A stretch of DNA of 7,044 bases from Planctomycetota bacterium (GCA_024641365.1 JAHEDF010000194.1:1-7044); one strand, 5' to 3'; positions 1 through 5,959 are shown, numbered from the stretch's first letter. Notes: a model not told the origin generated them from the sequence alone. Made by a program: numbers and translations.

Positions 1-81
1 ATCAACGGCAGGACCGGGATCCGCCGCCAAGCAGCGAGAAACACTCAGCCCCAACGTTAGAAACAGTACAAGGGCACGCAT
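1..81 (-). CDS. N-terminus of a secreted or periplasmic protein (partial)
   Basis: The minus strand reads an open frame of 27 codons from an ATG at 81 to the window edge. The residues are MRALVLFLTLGLSVSRCLAA followed by DPGPAVD. This is a textbook Sec signal peptide: a positive residue at position 2, a hydrophobic core of about 12 residues, and a likely signal peptidase I site after CLA or LAA. The preceding residues do not form a proper lipobox, so a lipoprotein is not favoured. An in-frame ATG three codons earlier (90) would add MSC. Neither start has a clear Shine-Dalgarno sequence. The gene diverges from the yacG-like gene, so the ~90 bases between them must hold both promoters. The mature protein lies outside the window, so its function is unknown. 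Confidence 0.55.
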   Translation of the reverse strand, partial: MRALVLFLTLGLSVSRCLAADPGPAVD

Positions 82-171
82 ACAGGACATGGCTTTAGCA
101 TGGATGAATCGATGCCTGGGTCCAGTCGTCGACAAGACTGGACTCTGGCTGCCGAACAAGAACATCTCACC

Positions 172-384
172 ATGGCCGAGACCATCCCATGCCCGTCCTG
201 CAAGCGACCAGTGCCGGTAACCACCGAGCAGCGACCCAGTCAGTTTCCATTTTGTGGCGAGCGGTGTCGCGCCCAGGATCTAGGCGCTTGGTTTGCAGGA
301 CGTTATGCAATTGCCGGTCAGGAGCTTGATGTGATAGACGAACAACGCGGCGCTCATGGCGTCGATCGAGCTCCGCACGCATGA
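172..384 (+). CDS. yacG: YacG-family zinc-binding protein (DNA gyrase inhibitor type)
   Basis: A 70-residue protein from ATG 172, close to the usual ~65. It carries the YacG zinc signature C-X2-C-X17-C-X3-C: Cys7 and Cys10 in CPSC, Cys28 and Cys32 in FCGERC. The family-typical RCRAQDLGAW segment follows the last cysteine. YacG proteins are small cytoplasmic zinc fingers; the E. coli member binds GyrB and inhibits DNA gyrase. The tail after residue ~47 is hydrophilic and probably disordered. I chose ATG 172 because MAETIPCPSC matches the normal family N-terminus. An in-frame ATG at 100 would add 24 unconserved residues; AGGA at 84-87 lies 12 bases before it, so that start cannot be fully excluded. 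The stop codon overlaps the next gene's start as ATGA, indicating translational coupling to the glycosyltransferase, an unusual partner for yacG. Confidence 0.85.
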   Translation: MAETIPCPSCKRPVPVTTEQRPSQFPFCGERCRAQDLGAWFAGRYAIAGQELDVIDEQRGAHGVDRAPHA

Positions 385-1490
385 TTGGTCTGCGTATTCT
401 GCATCTCGCGACGTCGTTGGCCGCTGCCAAAGCAGGTGACGTATTAACCACCATGACATGGCTGCAACAAAATGGCCATGAAGTGGCTATTGCCGCTGGC
501 GGCGAAGATGAAATTCCTGGGTTCACGGTTTTGCGTTATAAATCTGGCGCTGCCAGCTGGTGGCTTGGTGGTAAGCGCGCATTAATGGAACAAGTCGAAG
601 AATGGCGTCCCGACATCGTGCATTTACATGGTATTGAAGCATTAGCTGCTGCACGTGCGATTGCGAAATCCTTAGAAGTGCCAATCGTGCTGAGTGTCGA
701 TGATGTGTTAGCGCCACAAAAAGGAAAAGAGCTGAATGATCCAGCAATTAGTTGGATTTTGGTGCCAACAGAAGCACATCGTGCACATTATATTGGTCGA
801 TTGAAATTAGCACGTGATGGTGTTGCCCAATTACCATTTACATTTCATTACGATACCGTGGTAGCGGCATCTGCCCGAGAAGCGCACGACGCCGATGCAC
901 CATCAGTTATCGGCATATTTTTACGTGATGAAATTGATGTAAATCCAATTTTAAAACAATGTGATGAATTAATTGCAACGGGAAAAAAATTTACCTGCCT
1001 AGTCGGACATAATGACGACATTGAAAACGACGAATTAGCAGAGCAAATAATTACGGATAAAAATCGGCCGTGGTTATCGGTTAAAAATATGCAAAACACA
1101 GGCGAGTTATTACCGCACATTGATATTTTTGTGCAGCCAAACACTGAAAATCGCGTTGCACCACTTATAAAAGCAATGGCCGCTGGACGTCCCGTTATCG
1201 CGGCAGCCGATGTCGGTATAGATGAAATTATTCAAAATAATCAAACCGGATTAATTGCCCAAGCTGATGATCCACAGAGCATCGGGAAAGCGATAACCTC
1301 ATTACTCGACAATACAGACTTATGCCAGGAATTAGCTGTGGCAGGTCAAAAAGATGCACGTGCTCGTTTTGATATTGAAGTAATAGGCGCTGCGTTGTTA
1401 GAGTTGTACCGCAACGCTATTAGTGCTATTCATCATCCTGAAAATAAAGGCGAAGGCTCCAAAGCGTATCGCCGACAAATCACCCATTAG
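381..1490 (+). CDS. GT4-like (GT-B fold) glycosyltransferase
   Basis: A 369-residue cytoplasmic glycosyltransferase of the GT-B fold, probably moving a sugar from a nucleotide donor to an envelope glycan or lipid. The N-terminal Rossmann domain (about 1-160) begins with RILHLATSL, has the length-sensing motif NGHEVAIAAGG at 31-41, and PDIVHLHGIEALAA at 77-90. The C-terminal donor-binding domain contains PHIDIFVQPN (245-254), KAMAAGRPVIAA (264-275) and the trailing GIDEIIQNNQTGLIA (279-293), all typical of GT4. The oddity is the E-X7-E motif: Glu256 is present but the second position (264) is Lys, so it reads E-X7-K. The acceptor and donor cannot be told from sequence. The ATG at 381 overlaps the yacG stop, with a weak GAG upstream. 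The last ~20 residues are a charged tail. Confidence 0.85.
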   Translation: MIGLRILHLATSLAAAKAGDVLTTMTWLQQNGHEVAIAAGGEDEIPGFTVLRYKSGAASWWLGGKRALMEQVEEWRPDIVHLHGIEALAAARAIAKSLEVPIVLSVDDVLAPQKGKELNDPAISWILVPTEAHRAHYIGRLKLARDGVAQLPFTFHYDTVVAASAREAHDADAPSVIGIFLRDEIDVNPILKQCDELIATGKKFTCLVGHNDDIENDELAEQIITDKNRPWLSVKNMQNTGELLPHIDIFVQPNTENRVAPLIKAMAAGRPVIAAADVGIDEIIQNNQTGLIAQADDPQSIGKAITSLLDNTDLCQELAVAGQKDARARFDIEVIGAALLELYRNAISAIHHPENKGEGSKAYRRQITH

Positions 1491-1597
1491 TAAAATCCGC
1501 AGTCAGGGTCCAGCTCCGGCGTTGCGTGAAGCTCGACATAGCGCTGCTATGCCGTCGCCTCACGCGCCTTGGATCTGAACTCCTTCTGCGAATTTTA
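1491..1597. repeat. large imperfect palindrome, copy 1 of the CATAGC/GCTATG element
   Basis: Immediately after the glycosyltransferase stop, almost the whole stretch can fold on itself. The outer arms TAAAATCCGCAG (1491-1502) and CTGCGAATTTTA (1586-1597) pair with one mismatch. Next come TCAGGGTCCA (1503-1512) with TGGATCTGA (1570-1578), then GCGTGA (1524-1529) with TCACGC (1560-1565), then CGA/TCG. At the tip is CATAGC (1537-1542), loop GCT, GCTATG (1546-1551). It sits in a gap between convergent genes, where bidirectional terminators and palindromic repeats are common. Only a short T4 run follows, so it is a poor intrinsic terminator on its own. A dispersed palindromic (REP or MITE-like) element is a reasonable alternative. 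Confidence 0.6.
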
Positions 1598-1646
1598 AAC
1601 TACACAGCTATTAATTATTTTAATTATAATGTTTTACTGTTGGTTT

Positions 1647-1683
1647 TGCTCGACATAGCTTTGCTATGCCATCGACTGGAGCA
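1647..1683. repeat. palindromic hairpin, copy 2 of the CATAGC/GCTATG element
   Basis: The sequence GCTCGACATAGC (1648-1659) recurs here, followed by a TTT loop instead of GCT, then GCTATGCC and A/G-TCG, nearly identical to the core at 1531-1556. Arms TGCTC (1647-1651) and GAGCA (1679-1683) extend the hairpin. The two copies are about 118 bases apart. The remainder of the gap (about 1598-1646 and 1684-1724) is AT-rich and shows no gene. I saw no third copy elsewhere in the window. Confidence 0.6.
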
Positions 1684-1724
1684 TCGTTGTTAAAAAACTA
1701 TTAGATGACCCTGTGATTAAAATA

Positions 1725-3167
1725 TTACTGGGCGGGGGCTTGTGGAAGTGCTGCTAATAGCGGTTCCCACGATTCGGGGTTCTGTTTGTTGTTCGTGGGA
1801 ATTTGGAAGAGTGCGATTGGGGCTTGGCCGCGTGGTTGCCAGGCGGTGGGAAAACTGGGGTCTGAAAATCCTGTAAAAGCAACGGTGACTGGAATTGAAA
1901 GCGCACCGGCTAAATGGTGTCCGACGCTGTCATAGCTGACGGCATGACCACAGCAGGCGAGTGCCGCAGCCCAACCGCTAATGGAGCCGTGAAAACGAAT
2001 AACGTCTTGGTCTGCTAATTGTCCACTTTGTAAAGTTTCAATTTGTAGACCGAGATTTTTTGGACTGTCATCAATATCACATGCTGTCCATCCAATATCA
2101 TGTAAGAGGGCATCACTATTTGCTAACTCATCAGCACCAAATCCGCGATCTAATAATATCCGCCAACCACGTGCTCGTAATGTTGTTAATATTTTTACTT
2201 CAGCCGCTCGCGGTAACGCTTTGGCGGGATTACCACCATGATCTAATTTAATCGCAGCGAGCGGACGTTTTCCAAAAGTATTTCGTAAATGAATTTGCAC
2301 AGCTTTTGCCGTGGCAGAAAACGCAACTTTGGGAAAGACAACAGGATCTGATGGTAAAGACAAATGCGTTGCTAAAAATTGATCTAATAACAGGGCCAAA
2401 CTCGTGGTCGGCATTTGTTCAATTTGAGTATTTTCCCACAATAAATACGGCTTGTCATTAATGACAGGCAATAATCCTAATTGATCCAGCCTGGAATCAG
2501 GTGCAACGACCATATCAGGAGCTTCTTCCTCTACAGCAGCGCGTACCGTAAGCCAACTTGCTAATCGTTCGCGCAATGGTCCACGGCGTGCGTAACTAAT
2601 GGGGCGAACCCGTACATGCGGCAAGCCCGCAAATAAACCTGCTAATTTTCCATCACCTAACAACACTAATTCAGCACCAGGATAACGCTGGTTTAATCGC
2701 TGTAAGACGACACTGCTTAACAAAATATCGGCGCCAATGGTGACACGGCTGAGCACGACAATACGTTTTGCTTGGTGGGGCAAAGCAGCGGGTGCTGTGC
2801 GCAACGTATGATAACGGTCGAGTAAGTGTTGTTCGGAAATTATACCTGCTTGCACAACAGCAGCCATTAATTGCGGTGTGCGTTCGATGACATGCCACAC
2901 AACGTGCCCAAATACGCGTGCATAAACCGCGCGACCAGCGGGCGTAAAGCTATCATTTAATGGTTCAACTAATCCACCAAATAAAGCTGCTAACCCTGAT
3001 TTACAAATTTTTTCATCATCGCTATTTGCGGTATCAGCAATAGCGCGCGCGGCTTGTAAAATTGGATGATCAGTGGTGAGGCTGGCGAGATCGGTGGATA
3101 CCTCTGCCAATGAACGATTGCCAAACCACGTAATAATAGATTCAGCAGCAACCGCAGGATTCAGCAT
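1725..3167 (-). CDS. GT9-like (heptosyltransferase-type) protein with N-terminal extension
   Basis: A 480-residue protein from ATG 3167; an in-frame TTG at 3185 would give 486, and no strong Shine-Dalgarno sequence settles it. Numbering here is from the TTG. The GT-B core resembles ADP-heptose:LPS heptosyltransferases (GT9). RIVVLSRVTIGADILLSSVV (141-160) is the first Rossmann strand and helix, and RYPGAELVLLGDGK (167-180) is the matching P-A-E-I motif. The C-terminal donor half has FHGSISGWAAALACCGHAVS (398-417), followed by YDSVGHHLAGALSIPVTVAF (418-437), the counterpart of the GT9 'NDSGPxHLAAAxGxPxxxxFG' signature, with Asp419-Ser420 retained. About 135 residues precede the core, which is longer than RfaF/WaaC-type enzymes (~350). 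Role inferred: sugar transfer in envelope polysaccharide or LPS. It follows the receiver gene by ~50-67 bases, probably in one transcript. Confidence 0.75.
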   Translation of the reverse strand: MLNPAVAAESIITWFGNRSLAEVSTDLASLTTDHPILQAARAIADTANSDDEKICKSGLAALFGGLVEPLNDSFTPAGRAVYARVFGHVVWHVIERTPQLMAAVVQAGIISEQHLLDRYHTLRTAPAALPHQAKRIVVLSRVTIGADILLSSVVLQRLNQRYPGAELVLLGDGKLAGLFAGLPHVRVRPISYARRGPLRERLASWLTVRAAVEEEAPDMVVAPDSRLDQLGLLPVINDKPYLLWENTQIEQMPTTSLALLLDQFLATHLSLPSDPVVFPKVAFSATAKAVQIHLRNTFGKRPLAAIKLDHGGNPAKALPRAAEVKILTTLRARGWRILLDRGFGADELANSDALLHDIGWTACDIDDSPKNLGLQIETLQSGQLADQDVIRFHGSISGWAAALACCGHAVSYDSVGHHLAGALSIPVTVAFTGFSDPSFPTAWQPRGQAPIALFQIPTNNKQNPESWEPLLAALPQAPAQ

Positions 3168-3234
3168 GGCGATGGATGGTGCCAATTACGAAACCATCTC
3201 AAGGCCCAACATCATGTTGGTAAAGCGTGCGAGG

Positions 3235-3633
3235 TTATTTAGGCGGCGCCATACGCTGACTAACAGCTTTTCCACTCGTTGCTGCTTCAATGGCTTTTGC
3301 AATACCGTCAACGCGGAATGGTTTACGTAAGTAGCCAAGCGCACCGAGCTGTCTGGCTTGTTCGACATTACGCATATCCGCATCACTTGAAATTATCACG
3401 ACTGGAATGTTAGCGGTAGCTGTGCTTGCTCGTAAATTGCGTAGCACTTCAAGGCCATCCATTTCCGGCATATGTAAGTCGAGTAAGATGGCGTCGAATT
3501 TATTTGTTTTTAATAACTCAAGACAGTCCTTCCCATTACCTGCTTCGGTGATGTCTTTGTGGCCTAATTCACTCAGGGCACTTTTTAGCAAAATGCGAAT
3601 CGTTTTAGAGTCGTCACAAATGAGCAGACGCAT
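3235..3633 (-). CDS. stand-alone CheY-like response regulator receiver
   Basis: A 132-residue single-domain receiver. Counting from the GTG one codon further upstream (3636), the acidic pair is Asp8-Asp9 in LLICDDSKTIR, the phosphoacceptor is Asp53 in ILLDLHMPEMDG, the conserved hydroxyl is Ser83 in VVIISSD, and the switch lysine is Lys105 in YLRKPF. All catalytic residues are present, so it should be phosphorylated by a histidine kinase; no kinase is in the window. There is no DNA-binding or enzymatic output domain, only a ~20-residue tail after helix 5. It therefore acts by protein contact or as a phosphorelay intermediate. I prefer ATG 3633 over GTG 3636 because AAAGGA lies 6 bases ahead of it. 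It is followed closely by the GT9-like gene, whose activity or partner it might modulate (inference). Confidence 0.9.
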   Translation of the reverse strand: MRLLICDDSKTIRILLKSALSELGHKDITEAGNGKDCLELLKTNKFDAILLDLHMPEMDGLEVLRNLRASTATANIPVVIISSDADMRNVEQARQLGALGYLRKPFRVDGIAKAIEAATSGKAVSQRMAPPK

Positions 3634-3955
3634 CACTTGTCCTTTCTTAGAGCATACTTAAAGCATAACGCGCCCACCATTTTAGCTGATGAGGCAATTT
3701 CAGTAAGTGATCATACACGACTTTTGCTGTTGTCGCCATGCCGAATGACTGCATGTGGAAGTAACAGTTTGGCGACATCCCGTAAACCGGAACATAAGTG
3801 CGAAATTTACGTGAACCGTTGCGTAATACGGAGCAAAAGTGAGACGAGTTTATTACTCCAGGTCAAAAAAGACCCGCCACCCCAAATGGTGTCCGTGAAT
3901 CAACCCACGCGTTAGCGGATAAAGACGAGAATTTGGGGTCACTTTTCTTAATCAC
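3634..3955. other. intergenic region with several inverted repeats, no gene seen
   Basis: This 322-base gap lies downstream of rtcR and upstream of the receiver gene, both leftward, so it should hold the rtcR terminator and the receiver promoter. No reading frame has a ribosome site or a protein-like composition. Inverted repeats visible are TGTCGCCA (3731-3738) with TGGCGACA (3770-3777), CGTAAA (3781-3786) with TTTACG (3806-3811), and ACCCCAAAT (3879-3887) with ATTTGGGGT (3931-3939). No convincing -35/-10 pair for the receiver gene was found. Confidence 0.5.
3865..3940 (-). terminator. possible transcription terminator of rtcR
   Basis: Read on the minus strand, shortly after the rtcR stop, ACCCCAAAT pairs with ATTTGGGGT across a 43-base loop. 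Alternatively, GACCC (+ strand 3936-3940) can pair with GGGTC (+ strand 3871-3875), which runs straight into six T residues (+ strand 3865-3870). The stem-then-T-run arrangement fits intrinsic termination. The long loop and competing pairings make it weak. Confidence 0.3.
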
Positions 3956-5566
3956 TTAGTGCCGATTACAGATCTGTTCATAGGTCAAACCAAAGCGCGC
4001 TAAATATTTTTGCAAACGATCGGCATCGTTGGTGGTTTTTCGTTTGGTCCGTGATTGCGCAAATAATTGTCGGCCCGCATCTGATAATGAGCGAGCTTGT
4101 CGACACACAGTTATGACATCCGCTAATTGGACGCGATCAAAGCGATCTAAGTAACCAAAGCCCGAACCCAGCAATACTTGTAAATCCACTTCATGACTGT
4201 CTTGAACCGGTTGCCATTGACGCTGCAGTCGTTGCTCTTCTTCGCGCACTAATTGTTCATCAATGCGTCCACCTTCGGCTAATGTGGCCAAACGCGTAAT
4301 TGCAGCACCGAGATCGCGAAAATTAGCACTCCACAAAGATGTGGGAGCATTGGCGAATTGAATAAAACGTGCTCTCGCTTCGGCATTAAAAGTAACGCGC
4401 TTTTTTGCTTCTTGTGAAAAACGCTCTAATTCAAAATCAATATTTGGTTCAATATCTTCGCGACGCTGCGCAAGACTTGGCAAATCAAAGGTCCATAAAT
4501 TAATACGCGCCAACAAATCGTCGCGAAATTTACCAGTATGCACATCGGTAGTCAGATCACGATTGGTGCCCGCAATTAATTGAAAATCGGATAAGACTGG
4601 TTTATCCGCACCGACCGGAATAAAAATTTTATCTTCGAGCGCGCGCAATAACATGGCTTGTTCATCCATGCCTAATTCACCAATTTCGTCTAAAAATAAC
4701 ACACCACCATCTGCTCGTTTCAGTAAACCATCGCGATCGCTTAACGCCCCAGTAAATGCACCTTTGCGATGGCCAAATAACGCCGACATGGCTTGGTCAC
4801 CACGCATCGTCGCACAATTTAATTCAACAAAGGGACCATCAACTAAATTGCGTTGCTTCTTCAGTTCATAAATCCGTCGAGCAAGCACCGTTTTGCCAGC
4901 CCCAGTTGGTCCTCCTAATAAAATAGGTGCTCGTGATGTAGCTGCGACTTGCTCAACGCGTTGCACTAAAGCAGAAAATGCCGCATTACGAGTCGGCACA
5001 CCCGACGTCAGGGCGGTTGTGCCAGCTTGTTTTTCGGCATCAAAACGTGCTGCTAATTTATCATATTTCTTTAAGTCTAAATCAATAATGCTCGTACTAC
5101 CGGCTGGGCTTTTAATGCCATCATCACCACGTTCACTAGGACTTGTTTGAATTAATCGCGCGGGAAAGTGATGCGACTCAGTCAGTAAAAATAAACAAAT
5201 CTGGGCAACATGCGTGCCAGTGGTAATATGAATTAAATAATCTTCTTCATCAGTCTTCCATTTATAACCACGCGCAAATCCCCATAACGCGCCATACACA
5301 TCTTCAAAATCCCAGGCATTACTAAACTCAATATGGCGACTACGTACCTCAGTGGTTGGCGATACCTGTCCAATATCAGCAGCAATTGTTTGCGCTAATT
5401 TATCATAGCGCCGTTGGTGCAACATTTCGAAACGACTAATTGCCACATCATTCTGCATGTGCAAACCAATCGTCGGTCGCCAACGATTCCAACGCTTGTG
5501 ATCGCCACCCGCATCCAACACAGGACCCAGTAAGCCAATAACAACGAGGGGACGAGTCTTACTCAT
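3956..5566 (-). CDS. rtcR: RtcR, sigma-54-dependent activator of RNA-repair operons
   Basis: A full-length 536-residue bacterial enhancer-binding protein, very similar throughout to E. coli RtcR (~530). The N-terminal CARF-like sensor (about 1-185) includes RWNRWRPTIGL (25-35), AWDFEDVY (84-91) and HITTGTHVAQIC (113-124). The AAA+ domain follows: Walker A GGPTGAGKT (218-226), the sigma-54-contacting GAFTGA loop (269-274), Walker B VLFLDE (289-294) and FRDDLLARIN (347-356) with the arginine-finger region. The C-terminus (about 485-530) has the RtcR helix-turn-helix segment LSDAGRQLF and NDADRLQKYLARFGLT. In the studied homologues, CARF binding of RNA ends with 2',3'-cyclic phosphate (tRNA fragments) relieves inhibition and activates the divergent rtcBA-type operon. 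Here it faces a sigma-54 promoter driving a tRNA-like RNA and a slipin gene. The start matches the family N-terminus, but no good Shine-Dalgarno sequence precedes it; a 22-bp palindrome abuts the ATG. Confidence 0.97.
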   Translation of the reverse strand: MSKTRPLVVIGLLGPVLDAGGDHKRWNRWRPTIGLHMQNDVAISRFEMLHQRRYDKLAQTIAADIGQVSPTTEVRSRHIEFSNAWDFEDVYGALWGFARGYKWKTDEEDYLIHITTGTHVAQICLFLLTESHHFPARLIQTSPSERGDDGIKSPAGSTSIIDLDLKKYDKLAARFDAEKQAGTTALTSGVPTRNAAFSALVQRVEQVAATSRAPILLGGPTGAGKTVLARRIYELKKQRNLVDGPFVELNCATMRGDQAMSALFGHRKGAFTGALSDRDGLLKRADGGVLFLDEIGELGMDEQAMLLRALEDKIFIPVGADKPVLSDFQLIAGTNRDLTTDVHTGKFRDDLLARINLWTFDLPSLAQRREDIEPNIDFELERFSQEAKKRVTFNAEARARFIQFANAPTSLWSANFRDLGAAITRLATLAEGGRIDEQLVREEEQRLQRQWQPVQDSHEVDLQVLLGSGFGYLDRFDRVQLADVITVCRQARSLSDAGRQLFAQSRTKRKTTNDADRLQKYLARFGLTYEQICNRH

Positions 5567-5588
5567 GTACTCGCTTATAAGCGAGTAC
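5567..5588. promoter_or_regulatory. perfect 22-bp palindrome upstream of rtcR: candidate operator / RtcR enhancer site
   Basis: The half-site GTACTCGCTTA (5567-5577) is followed at once by its exact reverse complement TAAGCGAGTAC (5578-5588). It begins one base beyond the rtcR start codon. Its centre is ~165 bases upstream of the predicted sigma-54 start, a normal distance for an enhancer bound by a bacterial enhancer-binding protein. Bound protein there could also repress rtcR. In the rtcR mRNA the same sequence would form a hairpin against the start codon if transcription begins upstream of it. Confidence 0.5.
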
Positions 5589-5590
5589 TA

Positions 5591-5599
5591 TCTATAACA
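5591..5599 (-). promoter_or_regulatory. possible extended -10 promoter element for rtcR
   Basis: On the minus strand TGTTATAGA provides an extended -10 (TG-N-TATAGA). No good -35 lies 17 bases further upstream. The predicted start, about 7 bases downstream (~5584), would fall inside the 22-bp palindrome, consistent with operator control of rtcR. This is weak evidence in AT-rich DNA. Confidence 0.3.
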
Positions 5600-5715
5600 A
5601 GAGAAATTTACTAGGGTAGAGTAAGATACTGCTGAGGCCCAAAAAAATAATATAAGTATATTAATAACAGTTATTTATAATTACAATGACAAGTCATTAT
5701 TTTGTATATTTAAAA

Positions 5716-5733
5716 TTGGCATCTCATGTGCCA
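5716..5733 (+). promoter_or_regulatory. sigma-54 (-24/-12) promoter of the RNA/slipin operon
   Basis: TTGGCATCTCATGTGCCA has the invariant GG (5718-5719) and GC (5730-5731) separated by exactly 10 bases, with a TTGGCA -24 box and a TGC -12 box. The predicted transcription start is ~5743. The sequence is embedded in a hyphenated inverted repeat, ATTGGCA (5715-5721) and TGCCAAT (5729-5735). A divergent rtcR and the UAS-like palindrome ~165 bases upstream make this the expected RtcR target. Confidence 0.8.
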
Positions 5734-5742
5734 ATACCAACT

Positions 5743-5863
5743 AGCGAGACATACCAGGGCGACCCCAGCATCCGCCGGACCCGACGCCTCCATCGTATCC
5801 TCGCTTTGGGCACCTTGCCCGCTGGATACTAATACCGGGTTCGACTCCCGGACGACCCGGGGT
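5743..5863 (+). ncRNA. GC-rich structured leader RNA with a tRNA-like T-arm
   Basis: This is an apparently non-coding RNA at the head of the operon. It is ~64% GC over 5751-5870, against ~24% over the 120 bases at 5591-5710, as expected for a structured RNA in AT-rich surroundings. A canonical T-arm is visible: stem CCGGG (5835-5839), 7-base loop TTCGACT (5840-5846), stem CCCGG (5847-5851), including a full B-box-like GGTTCGACTCC. Other helices are AGCGAG (5743-5748) with CTCGCT (5800-5805), extended by ATAC/GTAT; GGGC-ACCTT-GCCC (5808-5820); and GTATCC (5795-5800) with GGATAC (5824-5829). No complete acceptor stem, D-arm or CCA end is found, so it is not an ordinary tRNA. tRNAs and tRNA-mimicking Y RNAs (YrlA) are known in RNA-repair operons. 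The 3' end is uncertain; the RNA may be processed from, or remain part of, the mRNA leader. Confidence 0.6.
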
Positions 5864-5955
5864 GTTTGACGACTCTGATCGTTAACGACAACCACGCTTT
5901 GTGGATCCTAAGATCTCCGCCTACGTTGCCGACACCCTTGGCCGTTCTTTTTTCT

Positions 5956-5959
5956 GAGG
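5956..5959 (+). promoter_or_regulatory. ribosome binding site deciding the slipin start
   Basis: GAGG lies 5 bases before ATG 5965. This supports that start over the in-frame TTG at 5866, which has no such site and would add 33 residues unlike the family, overlapping the structured RNA's 3' flank. Confidence 0.65.

Noticed and set aside
1491..1690. CRISPR array
   Set aside because: Only two palindromic copies with a ~118-base period and no uniform spacer length.
1684..1724. Intrinsic terminator for the GT9-like gene using the T run at 1691-1696 on the minus strand
   Set aside because: No GC-rich hairpin lies directly upstream of the T run on that strand.
3637..3915. 92-codon plus-strand frame in the rtcR-receiver gap
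   Set aside because: TTG start without a ribosome site, low-complexity composition, and it covers the expected promoter and terminator of the flanking leftward genes.
5743..5863. A complete tRNA gene
   Set aside because: Only the T-arm fits. The ACGACCC after it has no 7-bp partner upstream, no D-arm with GG loop or 7-base anticodon loop is found, and no CCA is encoded.
5710..5895. Short minus-strand frame over the leader RNA
   Set aside because: It crosses the sigma-54 promoter and structured RNA antisense, with no ribosome site and no family resemblance.
5928..5953. Intrinsic terminator before the slipin (six T residues at 5948-5953)
   Set aside because: The preceding stem is only about 3 bp (GCC/GGC). 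I see no stable hairpin, so readthrough into the slipin gene is expected.
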